Shown here piece by piece: positions 1 to 8,657 of a DNA stretch of 64,000 nt. Under the pieces are notes generated by a model. It ran no database searches and was not told the origin of the DNA. It worked only from the letters and a program-made list of their open reading frames with translations. How positions within the stretch are numbered: position 1 is the stretch's first letter; every line of letters begins with the position of its first letter. The stretch covers positions 496,001 through 560,000 of the forward strand of contig CAKNFJ010000001.1 in assembly GCA_930633495.1 (NCBI GenBank). Reading direction: 5' to 3'. The translations under genes were made by a program, and so were the position numbers. The stretch is from Hyphomicrobiales bacterium. Lineage in GTDB: Bacteria; Pseudomonadota; Alphaproteobacteria; Rhizobiales; Beijerinckiaceae.

Positions 1-2129
1 AGGTCGATCGTGACGTCGGTGAAGTCCGGATTGGGGCGGTTCATCGAAACCGAATCGATGTTGCCGTCATGCTCGGCGATGGTCGTGGTGATCTGGGCGA
101 GCGAGCCCGGCTCGTTCAGCGACTTCAGGGCGATGCGGGCCGGGAAGCGCTGCGGCGCCTTGTCGTCGAGATCCCAGCGCACGTCGAGCCAGCGCTCCGG
201 CTCATTGTCGAAGGCCGCGAGCGCCGGCGACTGGATCGGATAGATCGTCACCCCCTCGCCGGGCGTCAGGATGCCGACGATGCGATCGCCCGGCACCGCG
301 CCGCCATGCGGGGCGAAGCGCACCGGCAGGTCGCCGCCAAGGCCGCGGATCGGGATGGCGCTATCGGCCGGCCCCTCGCCCGGGAGCTTGAATTTGAGGT
401 TCTCGCCCTGGCGCAGCTCGAACCAGCCCTTGCCGCTGGCGCCGGCACCGGGCTTGGTCTCGGCTGCGGCACGCTTTTCCGGTTCGAGATCGGGGTAGAC
501 CGCCTTGACGACGTCGCCGGAATACATCTCGCCGCGGCCGACCGCCGCGAGCACGTCATCGACCGTGTTGCGGGCGAGCCGCTTCAGCGCGGCCTTGAGC
601 TTGTCGTCGGAAAAGGCGCGCTCGGCGCGGGAGAAGGCCCGCTCTAGGATCTGGCGGCCGAGCCCGGCATATTGCCGGCGCACCGCGGCGCGGGTGGCGC
701 GCCGGATGGCGGCGCGGGCCTTGCCGGTGACGACGAGCGACTCCCAGGCGGCGGGCGGCGCCTGCCCGTCGGCGCGGGTGATCTCGACCTCGTCACCGTT
801 CTGCAATTCGGTCAGCAGCGGCGCGATGCGGCCGTTGATCTTGGCGCCGACGGCGCTGTTGCCGACATCGGTGTGGACGGCATAGGCGAAGTCGATCGGC
901 GTCGCGCCGCGCGGCAGGGCGATGAGCCGCCCCTTCGGCGTGAAGCAGAAGACCTGATCATGGAAGAGCTCGAGCTTGGTGTGCTCGAGAAATTCCTCGG
1001 GGCTGTCGCCTTCGTTGAGCAGGTCGACGGTCCGGCGCAGCCATTGATAGGCGCGGCTCTCGTCGCCGAGCTGGGTCGGCTCGCCGGGGCGACCGTCCTT
1101 GTAATGGGCATGGGCCGCGATGCCGTATTCGGCGATGCGGTCCATCGCGTCGGTGCGGATCTGCAATTCGACGCGGCTGTGGCCGGGCCCGACGACCGTG
1201 GTGTGGATCGAACGATAGTCGTTCTGCTTCGGCGTCGAGATGTAGTCCTTGTAGCGCCCCGGAACCATCGGCCACGTCATGTGGACGATGCCGAGGACAC
1301 GGTAGCAGTCCTCCGGCTTCTCGACGATGACGCGGAAGCCGAAGATATCCGAGAGCTGCTCGAAGGAGACGGATTTGCGCTCCATCTTCTTCCAGATCGA
1401 ATAGGGCCGCTTGCGGCGACCGGAGACCTGGGCCTGGATGCCGCTGGCGGCAAGCTTCCCCTTCAGGTCCTCCTCGATCTCGCCGATCACCTTGCCCTCG
1501 CGCGCGGTGACCTCCTCGAGCCGCTTGGTGACGGTCGCGTGGGCCTCCGGCTTGATATGCCGGAAGGACAGCTCCTCCAACTCCTCGCGCAGTTCCTGCA
1601 TGCCCATGCGGCCGGCGAGCGGGGCGTAGATCTCGATCGTCTCCTCGGCGATGCGCAGGCGCTTCTCGGGCGGGACGAAATGAAGGGTGCGCATGTTGTG
1701 CAGGCGGTCGGCGAGCTTGACCAACAGCACGCGGACGTCGTCGGAGATCGCGAGCAGGAGCTTGCGGAAATTCTCGCCCTGCGCCGCCTTCTTGGAAACC
1801 AGGTCGAGCTTCTTGATCTTGGTCAGGCCATCGACGAGCCGGCGGATATCCGGCCCGAACATGCTCTCGATCTCTTCCAGCGTCGCGGCCGTATCCTCGA
1901 CCGTATCGTGCAGCACCGCGGCGACGATGGTGGCGTCATCGAGCTTGAGGTCGGTCAGGATCGCCGCGACTTCGAGCGGGTGAGCGAAGAAGGGATCGCC
2001 GGAGGCACGCTTCTGCGTGCCATGCGCGCGCATGGCATAGACATAGGCCCGATTCAGCAGGTCCTCGTCGGTATTCGGATTATAGCTCCTGACCCGGTCA
2101 ACGAGCTCGTACTGCCGCATCATGCCCAT
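1..2129 (-). CDS. rsh: Bifunctional (p)ppGpp synthetase/hydrolase, RelA/SpoT family (3' end outside window)
   Basis: Makes and degrades the alarmone (p)ppGpp in the stringent response. The reverse-strand reading gives an HD hydrolase domain with FFAHPLEVA and AAVLHDTVEDT, then the synthetase domain (RYKDYISTPKQNDYRSIH), then a TGS domain (CFTPKGRLIALPRGATPIDF). The start of an ACT domain follows (SLNEPGSLAQITTTIAEHD), and the frame runs off at base 1. About 709 codons are visible, so only a few tens of residues are missing compared with the usual 730-750. The start (MGMMRQYEL) is chosen for an AGAGG-type ribosome site five bases upstream; homologues often begin at the MM two codons later. It lies directly downstream of rpoZ, a common pairing. 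Both HD and synthetase motifs look intact, so it should be bifunctional, as is usual for the single Rsh of alphaproteobacteria. Confidence 0.95.
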   Translation of the reverse strand, partial: MGMMRQYELVDRVRSYNPNTDEDLLNRAYVYAMRAHGTQKRASGDPFFAHPLEVAAILTDLKLDDATIVAAVLHDTVEDTAATLEEIESMFGPDIRRLVDGLTKIKKLDLVSKKAAQGENFRKLLLAISDDVRVLLVKLADRLHNMRTLHFVPPEKRLRIAEETIEIYAPLAGRMGMQELREELEELSFRHIKPEAHATVTKRLEEVTAREGKVIGEIEEDLKGKLAASGIQAQVSGRRKRPYSIWKKMERKSVSFEQLSDIFGFRVIVEKPEDCYRVLGIVHMTWPMVPGRYKDYISTPKQNDYRSIHTTVVGPGHSRVELQIRTDAMDRIAEYGIAAHAHYKDGRPGEPTQLGDESRAYQWLRRTVDLLNEGDSPEEFLEHTKLELFHDQVFCFTPKGRLIALPRGATPIDFAYAVHTDVGNSAVGAKINGRIAPLLTELQNGDEVEITRADGQAPPAAWESLVVTGKARAAIRRATRAAVRRQYAGLGRQILERAFSRAERAFSDDKLKAALKRLARNTVDDVLAAVGRGEMYSGDVVKAVYPDLEPEKRAAAETKPGAGASGKGWFELRQGENLKFKLPGEGPADSAIPIRGLGGDLPVRFAPHGGAVPGDRIVGILTPGEGVTIYPIQSPALAAFDNEPERWLDVRWDLDDKAPQRFPARIALKSLNEPGSLAQITTTIAEHDGNIDSVSMNRPNPDFTDVTID

Positions 2130-2223
2130 GCGGGCCTCTGCCTCGTTATTCTGTTGTTGCAACTCATGATTATTTGCACAGGCGTTGGCGGCAGCAAGAC
2201 GTTTTCCGGATGGCGGGCATGAA

Positions 2224-2247
2224 AAAGCCCGGCATTGCCGGGCTTTA
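2224..2247 (-). terminator. Rho-independent terminator after rpoZ
   Basis: A perfect hairpin pairs AAAGCCCGGCA with TGCCGGGCTTT. On the minus strand it is followed by a run of five T, giving a classical intrinsic terminator about 40 bases after the rpoZ stop. It also lies upstream of rsh, so rsh is probably expressed by read-through or from its own promoter in the next 100 bases. Confidence 0.75.
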
Positions 2248-2284
2248 ACGTCAAACTATGAACAATCGATTCACAGTACGAGAA

Positions 2285-2674
2285 TCAATCCTCGTCGTCG
2301 GCGCTCTCGGTCGGCGGCACCAGGCCGTCGAGGCCGCGCAGGAGGTCTTCCTCGCTCATCCGGTCGAACTGAACTTCGCTGTCCGGCGTCGCGGCGGCAG
2401 AGGGGCTGGCGAGCAGCGGAACGGTCTCCTGCTCCGGCTCGTCGACCTCGACATGCTTCTGCAGCGAGTGGATCAGGTCTTCCTTGAGATCCTCGGGCTT
2501 CAGCTTCTCGTCGGCGATCTCACGCAGGGCGACGACGGGGTTCTTGTCGTTGTCGCGCGTGACGAGGATCGACGAGCCCGACGCGATCATCCGCGCGCGG
2601 TGGCTGGCCAGCAGCACCAGCTCGAAGCGGTTCTCGACCTTGTCGATGCAGTCTTCAACGGTAACGCGAGCCAT
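2285..2674 (-). CDS. rpoZ: DNA-directed RNA polymerase omega subunit
   Basis: Small subunit that helps fold and assemble the beta' subunit of RNA polymerase. The 129-residue product begins [19 protein letters not shown] and continues with the family segment [15 protein letters not shown] and a typical [11 protein letters not shown] stretch. The C-terminal half is acidic and low in complexity, as is usual in Rhizobiales. It is followed by an intrinsic terminator and then rsh on the same strand. The AUG is preceded by GGAAG. Confidence 0.97.
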   Translation of the reverse strand: MARVTVEDCIDKVENRFELVLLASHRARMIASGSSILVTRDNDKNPVVALREIADEKLKPEDLKEDLIHSLQKHVEVDEPEQETVPLLASPSAAATPDSEVQFDRMSEEDLLRGLDGLVPPTESADDED

Positions 2675-2775
2675 GGGCGGCTTCTTCCGATCTCAGCGAT
2701 GCAGGGAAACAGGTTGAGCAGGGCCTTACAGCCAAAGCCGGCGCGATGCAAGAATTTCGCGGCGCCCGCCGCCTC

Positions 2776-4485
2776 TCACGCCCGCATGCGCCGCACCATG
2801 TCGTCGAGGGTCGGCTCCGTCCGGCCGCCGCCCTCGCCCGGACGCACGTTCATCGCCGGCAGCTCATGCGGCTTCAGCTCGGCAAAGCGCATCCGCATGG
2901 TGGTCGCCACGCCCTCGCCGAAGGCGATCGCCTCGCGATTGCCGATCGAGGACAAGAAATTGATCGTGCTGGCCGAAGCGTCCGAAATCGCCGAGCGGAT
3001 GATCTGCTGGTCGCGCTCGTTGCCGAGCCGCATCGCGAAAACAGTCGAGCATTGCGAGAGGATGGTCGGGTCGAGCTCGCCCGGCCGCTGGGTCACCACG
3101 CCGAGATAGGCGCCGTATTTACGCCCCTCCTTGGCGATGCGGGCGATCGCGTGGCGCGTGGGCGCGAAACCGAGCGCCTGATCGGACGGCACATAGCGAT
3201 GCGCCTCCTCGCAGAGCACGAGCACCTCGCAGGCGCCCTGACTGGCCATGGCGAGATCGAAGGCGAGACGCGACAGCACCGAGGCGACGGCATTGACCAC
3301 CTCCGCCGGCAGGCCGCCGAGCTGGAAGGCCGTGATCGGCCGGCCATGCATCGGGATGCGGAAGATCTGGCCCAGGATCGGCGCTACCGTCTCGTACATG
3401 TTGGCGCGCCCGAACATGAAGCGGTAGCGCGGGTCGGCGTGGAGCGATTCCAGCCGGACCTTGAGCGAACGCAGCGCCGCCCGGGGCCAGCGCAACTCAT
3501 GCAGGCCGATCATTTCATCGATGACGGCAAAAGCATCCTTCAGGCGGTAAGGCGTCGAGGCGTCGACGCCGCCGGTCGGCGGCGCGGATTCGGTGTTGTT
3601 GCGCCCGATTCCGAGATCGAGCGGGCGCTTGAGCAGGCTCGACCCGAGATCGCGCGCCAATTCCTGGGCGTTCGGGACACGATAACGCGTGCGGGCGGCC
3701 GCAATCACCTCGCGCAGAATATCGGGCTCGTCGTCCAGCGCCGGCCTGCCACGGAAGACGACATCCGCGAATTCTTCCTGTTTGAACATCCAGAAAGGCA
3801 GGTCGAGCGCCTCGCCGTCGATGGTGAGGGCAAGATCGGGAAAAGCGACCGAATATTCGTTGTGCGGGTCGAGAATGAGAACGCGCAGGCGCGGACGCGC
3901 CATGACAGCCCGGCGCAACAGCAGCGAGACGGCGCTGGACTTGCCGACGCCAGTAGTCCCGACGAGGGCGAAGTGACGCGACAGCATATCCTGAATGCTG
4001 ACCGTGGCCGGGATCGAGGAATCCTGCGTGACATGGCCGATCTCGACCCCGGCCCGATCGCCGAGATCATGGACGAGGGCGAGGTCGCCGGACCGGATCC
4101 GATGGGCGACCGCGCCGATCGGCGGGTAGCCGGTGATGCCGCTCTGGAAGCGCGTCGAGCCGTCCGGATTTTCCAGCACCTCGCCGAGAAACTCGACCTC
4201 GATCTGGATCGGATTTTCGCCGTCGTTCCAGGCCGGCTCCACCGCGTGCAGCTTGTAGACCAGCGCCACGATGCGGCTCTGGCCGAGGTTGATGGAGATC
4301 ATCCGACCGATGGCCCAGGCATCGCTCGCCAGCCAGTTTCCGGTGGAGACCGAGCTCAGAATGGTGGCGCGCGAGCCGTCGCAGGCGATCAGCCGCCCGA
4401 GCGCACGCTCCGGCGGCTGGCCGGCGTCACGTCGGTCGGGAGTGATGTCGGTGTGGAAGGTCGCATTCTTCAAGGGGAGTTGCAT
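2776..4485 (-). CDS. HerA-like ATP-binding protein (DUF87/HAS-barrel helicase family)
   Basis: A 569-residue protein with an N-terminal HAS-barrel-like beta region (about 1-150), then a FtsK/HerA-type ATPase domain. Walker A is GTTGVGKSS near residue 175, with a hexameric-ATPase-like VLILDPHNEYSV about 25 residues later. A conserved C-terminal segment reads CEEAHRYVP, then GRKYGAYLGVVTQRP. HerA proteins are DNA translocases that pair with the nuclease NurA in archaea; bacterial homologues often stand alone or belong to defence systems. No NurA-like gene is adjacent here. The frame is open to 4761, but MQLPLKNATF at 4485 has a GGGA site directly upstream and the extra N-terminus looks non-conserved, so 4485 is preferred. 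The physiological role is unknown. Confidence 0.85.
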   Translation of the reverse strand: MQLPLKNATFHTDITPDRRDAGQPPERALGRLIACDGSRATILSSVSTGNWLASDAWAIGRMISINLGQSRIVALVYKLHAVEPAWNDGENPIQIEVEFLGEVLENPDGSTRFQSGITGYPPIGAVAHRIRSGDLALVHDLGDRAGVEIGHVTQDSSIPATVSIQDMLSRHFALVGTTGVGKSSAVSLLLRRAVMARPRLRVLILDPHNEYSVAFPDLALTIDGEALDLPFWMFKQEEFADVVFRGRPALDDEPDILREVIAAARTRYRVPNAQELARDLGSSLLKRPLDLGIGRNNTESAPPTGGVDASTPYRLKDAFAVIDEMIGLHELRWPRAALRSLKVRLESLHADPRYRFMFGRANMYETVAPILGQIFRIPMHGRPITAFQLGGLPAEVVNAVASVLSRLAFDLAMASQGACEVLVLCEEAHRYVPSDQALGFAPTRHAIARIAKEGRKYGAYLGVVTQRPGELDPTILSQCSTVFAMRLGNERDQQIIRSAISDASASTINFLSSIGNREAIAFGEGVATTMRMRFAELKPHELPAMNVRPGEGGGRTEPTLDDMVRRMRA

Positions 4486-4814
4486 AAGTCCCGCTCGTCC
4501 GATCCCAAGTTCAGCGAAGTCATGTCTTGACGTTACAGGACGCGGGTTACGATTACCTTCACGGGAAACGAACAACCATTTGCGGTTATCAAACTGCAAA
4601 TCGCGGCAGGCAGCGCATCGATCACAAATCGTGAGCCCGGTATCACAATCCCTGCATTGAGCAGGCGGGGCGCTTTCGTCTATAGCATCGGACGGAAAAG
4701 CGGCGCCGCTTTTCAGAAAAATACGATGCGATAACAAATGCATAGATCGCCGCCGCGGCATCCGGCCGAAAACCAGGCGATCTGAGCGAGGAATGGCTAC
4801 GAGGGGCTTGCACC
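4486..4814. other. 329-bp divergent intergenic region between herA and pdxJ
   Basis: No gene is supported here. The half nearer herA is lower in GC than the surroundings. The half nearer pdxJ holds the promoter-like boxes listed separately. The herA reading frame stays open through most of it, which is common in high-GC DNA and is not evidence of coding. Confidence 0.6.
4657..4686 (+). promoter_or_regulatory. Putative sigma-70-type promoter for pdxJ
   Basis: TTGAGC at 4657-4662 and TATAGC at 4681-4686 are 18 bases apart, about 130 bases upstream of the pdxJ start. The call rests on consensus similarity only; no transcription start is known. Confidence 0.35.
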
Positions 4815-5567
4815 ATGGCTGAACGGCTGCGCCTGGGCGTCAATATCGACCATGTCGCCACGGTCCGGAACGCGCGAGGCGGCGCCCTGCCCGATCCGGT
4901 CCGGGCCGCCCATCTCGCCGTCGCAGCTGGTGCCGACGGCATCACCGCCCATCTCCGCGAGGATCGCCGCCATATCCGCGATGCCGATATCGAGCGCCTC
5001 GTCGCCGAACTCACCCGGCCGCTCAACTTCGAGATGGCCACGACCGATGAAATGCTCGCACTGGCCGAACGGCTGAAGCCGCACGCGGCCTGTCTCGTCC
5101 CGGAGAAGCGCGAAGAACGCACGACCGAAGGCGGGCTCGACGTCGTCGGACAGGAAGCCCAGCTCGCGCCACGCATTGCCCGGCTGAAGGCGGCCGGCTG
5201 CCGCGTCTCGCTCTTCATCGAGCCGGACGAGGCGCCGATCGCAATGGCCGCCAAGCTCGGCGCGCCCGTCGTCGAGCTCCACACCGGCAGTTGGTGCCAT
5301 GCCGTCGCCGATGGCGAGACCGAGAAAGCCGAGGCCGAGTTCAGGCGGCTCGCGAACGGCGCCGCCTATGGGGCAACGCTCGGGCTCGAAGTCCATGCCG
5401 GACATGGGCTCGACTACGACACCGCGCGCAAGCTCGCCGGCGTCCCGGCCTTCGTCGAGTTCAACATCGGCCACTTCCTGATCGGCGAAGCGATCTTCAT
5501 CGGCCTGGAGGCCGCGATCCGCCGGATGCGCCAGGCGATGGATGAAGGGCGCGGTGCCGGGCGCTGA
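4815..5567 (+). CDS. pdxJ: Pyridoxine 5'-phosphate synthase
   Basis: Condenses 3-amino-1-hydroxyacetone phosphate with 1-deoxyxylulose 5-phosphate to give pyridoxine 5'-phosphate in the DXP-dependent vitamin B6 pathway. The 250-residue TIM-barrel protein starts [19 protein letters not shown] and has the family segments [27 protein letters not shown] and [13 protein letters not shown]. Length and motifs match the family throughout. It lies upstream of acpS on the same strand, an arrangement also known from enterobacteria. A short palindromic repeat sits in the 148-base gap to acpS. Confidence 0.97.
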   Translation: MAERLRLGVNIDHVATVRNARGGALPDPVRAAHLAVAAGADGITAHLREDRRHIRDADIERLVAELTRPLNFEMATTDEMLALAERLKPHAACLVPEKREERTTEGGLDVVGQEAQLAPRIARLKAAGCRVSLFIEPDEAPIAMAAKLGAPVVELHTGSWCHAVADGETEKAEAEFRRLANGAAYGATLGLEVHAGHGLDYDTARKLAGVPAFVEFNIGHFLIGEAIFIGLEAAIRRMRQAMDEGRGAGR

Positions 5568-5592
5568 CCCTCTGGGGAAAAGATGGGCCAGC

Positions 5593-5641
5593 CCTCATCC
5601 TGAGGAGCCGTTCCGTTGGGAATGCGTCTCGAAGGATGAGG
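5593..5641. repeat. Short palindromic repeat, family D copy 1
   Basis: CCTCATCCTGAGGAGC at the left end is answered by GGATGAGG at the right end, with a variable centre and the segment GTCTCGAAGGATGAG. The same pattern occurs at 27592-27632, at the start of tamB. It is a REP-like intergenic element located between pdxJ and acpS. Confidence 0.75.
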
Positions 5642-5715
5642 ACTGAGTTTCAAAATGCGCCCCTCCCTTTCTGAAGCGGTTCCTGCCGGATGAAAAGCGC
5701 GCTACATCGCGAAGC

Positions 5716-6120
5716 ATGATCCTCGGCATCGGCTCCGATCTCTGCGACATCCGCCGCATCGAACGCTCGCTCGAACGCTTCGGCGAGCGCTTCACCCATC
5801 GTATCTTCACCGAGCGCGAGCGCGCGAAATCCGATCGCCGTGCGACGCGCGCGGCGTCCTATGCCCGTCGTTTCGCTGCCAAGGAGGCTTGCTCGAAAGC
5901 GCTGGGAACCGGCATCCGGGCCGGCGTGTTCTGGCGCGACATGGAGGTGGTCAACCTGCCGAGCGGCCGCCCGACGATGCGGCTGACCGGCGGTGCGCTG
6001 GAGCAGGTGAAAGCCATGACTCCGCCCGGCTTCGAGGCGATCGTCCATGTTTCACTGACGGACGACCCGCCGCTCGCGCAGGCCTTCGTCGTGATCGAGG
6101 CCCGGCCGCTCGCCGGTTGA
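5716..6120 (+). CDS. acpS: Holo-[acyl-carrier-protein] synthase
   Basis: Transfers the 4'-phosphopantetheine group of coenzyme A to acyl carrier protein, activating it for fatty acid synthesis. The 134-residue product has both magnesium-binding signatures of the family: [12 protein letters not shown] near the N-terminus and [13 protein letters not shown] near residue 58. The C-terminus [18 protein letters not shown] is typical. Length is normal. It belongs to the pdxJ-acpS-lepB-rnc-era order, though a reverse-strand aquaporin gene separates it from lepB. Confidence 0.96.
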   Translation: MILGIGSDLCDIRRIERSLERFGERFTHRIFTERERAKSDRRATRAASYARRFAAKEACSKALGTGIRAGVFWRDMEVVNLPSGRPTMRLTGGALEQVKAMTPPGFEAIVHVSLTDDPPLAQAFVVIEARPLAG

Positions 6121-6145
6121 GGATCCTCAGAGGTTTCATCGCATG

Positions 6146-6174
6146 AAAAAAGCCGGCGCTGGTGGCGCCGGCTT
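6146..6174 (-). terminator. Rho-independent terminator after aqpZ
   Basis: The stem AGCCGGCGC / GCGCCGGCT with a five-base loop is followed on the minus strand by six T, about 30 bases beyond the aqpZ stop. The same hairpin lies just after acpS on the plus strand, where the T-run is weak. Confidence 0.75.
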
Positions 6175-6204
6175 CCGGATTGCCTTCGAAGAAGGGCAGG
6201 CCGA

Positions 6205-6918
6205 TCAGCGGCCGGTGACGGCGCTCTCGGGCTCGTCGCTCAGCCAGCGATAGATGACGCCGCCCAGCACGCCGCCGATCAGCGGGGCGACCCAGAACAG
6301 CCAGAGCTGGCCGAGCGCCCAGCCGCCCACGAACAAGGCCGGGCCGGTGCTTCGCGCCGGGTTCACCGAGGTGTTGGTGACGGGGATGCTGACGAGATGG
6401 ATCAGGCACAGACCGAGGCCGATGGCGAGCGGAGCGAAGCCCGCCGGAGCCTTGCCGTGGGTCGCCCCCATGATGATGAACAGGAACATCATGGTCATGA
6501 CGACCTCCATGAGGAAAGCCGAGACCAGATTGTACTTGCCGGGCGAATGATCGCCGTAGCCGTTCGAGGCGAAGCCGCCGGCAAGATCGAAGCCCGGCGC
6601 GCCGCGCGCGATGAGGTAGAGGACACCCGCCGCCACGACCGCGCCGATCACCTGCGCGATGATATAGGGAAGAATCTGTCCCGTCGGAAACCGGCCGCCC
6701 GCCGCCAGCCCCACCGTCACCGCCGGGTTGAGGTGGCAGCCTGAAATATGGCCGATCGCATAAGCCATCGTGACCACGGTCAGGCCGAATGCGAGCGAAA
6801 CGCCGAGCAAGCCGATACCAACATTCGGAAAACCCGCAGCGATGACCGCGCTGCCGCAACCCGCAAACGTCAACCAGAACGTGCCGATGGCCTCGGCGAC
6901 ATACTTCTTGCTGCTCAT
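6205..6918 (-). CDS. aqpZ: Aquaporin Z
   Basis: Inner-membrane water channel of the MIP family. The product of about 237 residues has the two hallmark NPA boxes (HLNPAVT and NTSVNPARS) and six predicted membrane spans. The segment [18 protein letters not shown] contains the His and Arg of a water-selective filter, which favours aquaporin over glyceroporin. The start [14 protein letters not shown] at 6918 is chosen because a GGGGGA ribosome site lies just upstream; a longer frame to 6966 adds a non-conserved leader. The gene runs opposite to acpS and lepB and has its own terminator, so it is a separate unit inserted in an otherwise co-directional housekeeping block. Confidence 0.95.
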   Translation of the reverse strand: MSSKKYVAEAIGTFWLTFAGCGSAVIAAGFPNVGIGLLGVSLAFGLTVVTMAYAIGHISGCHLNPAVTVGLAAGGRFPTGQILPYIIAQVIGAVVAAGVLYLIARGAPGFDLAGGFASNGYGDHSPGKYNLVSAFLMEVVMTMMFLFIIMGATHGKAPAGFAPLAIGLGLCLIHLVSIPVTNTSVNPARSTGPALFVGGWALGQLWLFWVAPLIGGVLGGVIYRWLSDEPESAVTGR

Positions 6919-7161
6919 GGTGATTCCCCCGGATTCGGAAACCGTGGAATGCTGTTCGGGAAACACGATGTCGTCAACGCAACGTAACGCGTATTCGACC
7001 TGCGAATTTGGCCCTCCTCCCGCCGTTTTCCCGCATTGGAATAGTTCTCGTCATGTCTTCGCCATCCGGCGGCGCCGTTCCATCCCACTGCTCTTGCGCG
7101 TTGTCGCAGACGCGATAGTCGGCTAGACCGCGCGCTGGATCGCAGTTCCAGGAGCGCCCGC

Positions 7162-7929
7162 GTGGCCAACGAAGTCGAAAGCAAGAGCAAGGCGGCCAAG
7201 GAAGAAGGCGGCATCTTCGAGACGATCAAGGTGGTCGTCCAGGCGCTTCTCATCGCGCTCGTCATCCGCACCTTGCTGTTCCAGCCCTTCAACATCCCCT
7301 CGGGCTCGCTGATTCCGACGCTGCTGATCGGCGACTATCTCTTCGTGTCGAAATACACCTACGGCTATTCCAAGCACTCGATCCCGTTCAGCCCGCCGCT
7401 GTTCTCAGGGCGCGTCTGGGCGGCCGAGCCCAAGCGCGGCGACATCGCCGTCTTCAAGCTGCCGACCGACAATTCGACCGATTACATCAAGCGCGTCATC
7501 GGCCTGCCCGGCGACCGCATCCAGATGATCGACGGCGTGCTGCACATCAACAACCAGCCGGTGAAGCGCGAGCGCATCGCCGACTACACGACCAGCGACA
7601 ACTGGGGCCGCAGCGTCCCGGTGATCCGCTATCGCGAGACGCTGCCCAACGGCGTCAGCCACGAGATCATCGAGCGCGAGGGCGATACCGGAACCTTCGA
7701 CAACACGCAGGTCTTCACCGTCCCGCCCGGCCATTTCTTCATGATGGGCGACAACCGCGACAACTCGCTCGATTCGCGCGACCGCAGCGTCGGCTATGTG
7801 CCGTTCGAGAACTTCGTCGGCCGGGCCGAAATCATCTTCTTCTCGATCGAGGAAGGCGCTTCGGCCTGGAAGATCTGGGAATGGCCCTATACGGTTCGCT
7901 GGAACCGTCTGTTCAGCACCATCAAGTGA
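7162..7929 (+). CDS. lepB: Signal peptidase I
   Basis: Inner-membrane serine protease that cleaves signal peptides from exported proteins. The 255-residue product has one membrane span at about residues 22-40. The catalytic Ser lies in PSGSLIPTL (Ser49) and the catalytic Lys in YIKRVIGLPGDRI (Lys110). The conserved MGDNRDNSLDSR box follows near residue 195. The residue after the catalytic Ser is Leu where Met is common. Translation starts at a GTG preceded by AGGAGC. The stop overlaps the GTG of rnc by four bases, indicating translational coupling in a lepB-rnc-era operon. Confidence 0.96.
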   Translation: MANEVESKSKAAKEEGGIFETIKVVVQALLIALVIRTLLFQPFNIPSGSLIPTLLIGDYLFVSKYTYGYSKHSIPFSPPLFSGRVWAAEPKRGDIAVFKLPTDNSTDYIKRVIGLPGDRIQMIDGVLHINNQPVKRERIADYTTSDNWGRSVPVIRYRETLPNGVSHEIIEREGDTGTFDNTQVFTVPPGHFFMMGDNRDNSLDSRDRSVGYVPFENFVGRAEIIFFSIEEGASAWKIWEWPYTVRWNRLFSTIK

Positions 7930-8657
7930 GCAAAGCCAGCGACACTGCGCGCAAGGCGCCCGACACCGCGCGGCTCGAAGCCGCGCTCGGGCACCTCTTC
8001 GCCGACAAGTCCCTGCTGACCACGGCGCTCACCCATATGAGCGCCGAGGAATCGCGGCTGGCGAGCTATCAGCGCCTGGAGTTTCTCGGCGACCGCGTGC
8101 TCGGCCTCTCGATCGCCGATCTGCTGTTCCGGCATTATCCGCAATCCGAGGAAGGCAACCTCTCCCGCCGCCTGGCCGATCTGGTGCGCAAGGAGACCTG
8201 CGCCGAGGTGGCGCAGGGCTGGAATCTCGGCCATTACATGCGCCTCGGCGACGGCGAGATCCTCGGCGGTGCCCGCAAGAACAAGGCGATCCTCGCCGAT
8301 GCCTGCGAAGCGATCATCGGAGCAGTCTTCATCGACGGCGGATACGAGGCGGCGCGTGCGCTGGTCGAACGCGCCTTCGGCGAAAGGCTGCTGAAGCCGG
8401 TTCGCCCCCTGCGCGACGCCAAGACCGCCCTGCAGGAATGGGCGCAGGGCAAGGGCTATGCGACGCCGACCTACAGCGAGCGCGGCCGCTCGGGGCCCGA
8501 CCACGCGCCGGTCTTCGTCGTGGCGGCCCGGATCAACGGGCTCGCCGACTCAGAGGCGCGCGGCCCCTCCAAGCGGCTGGCCGAGCAGGCGGCGGCCGAG
8601 GCTTTCCTGCGGCGCGAAGGCCTGTGGAACGACAACCCGGAAGGCGACAATGTCTGA
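7926..8657 (+). CDS. rnc: Ribonuclease III
   Basis: Double-strand-specific endoribonuclease that processes rRNA precursors and structured mRNAs. The 243-residue product has the signature QRLEFLGDRVLGLSIAD near residues 50-67, the second acidic site in ILADACEAIIGAVFIDGG, and a C-terminal dsRNA-binding domain (DAKTALQEWAQGKGY to KRLAEQAAAEAFL). The GTG start overlapping the lepB stop (GTGA) is preferred over the longer frame from 7881, which lies inside lepB and is not conserved. The 3' end overlaps era by eight bases. Confidence 0.96.
   Translation: MSKASDTARKAPDTARLEAALGHLFADKSLLTTALTHMSAEESRLASYQRLEFLGDRVLGLSIADLLFRHYPQSEEGNLSRRLADLVRKETCAEVAQGWNLGHYMRLGDGEILGGARKNKAILADACEAIIGAVFIDGGYEAARALVERAFGERLLKPVRPLRDAKTALQEWAQGKGYATPTYSERGRSGPDHAPVFVVAARINGLADSEARGPSKRLAEQAAAEAFLRREGLWNDNPEGDNV

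Noticed and set aside
672-2222. 516-residue plus-strand open frame antisense to rsh
   Set aside because: It mirrors a clear RelA/SpoT gene on the other strand. Long antisense frames are expected in high-GC DNA and the translation shows no known domain.
2746-4530. 594-residue plus-strand open frame antisense to the HerA-type gene
   Set aside because: The minus-strand product has a Walker A motif and family structure, while the plus-strand product is low-complexity and Arg/Asp-rich.
4486-4761. N-terminal extension of the HerA-type protein to 661 residues
   Set aside because: The extra 92 residues have an irregular composition and the ATG at 4485 has a good ribosome site.
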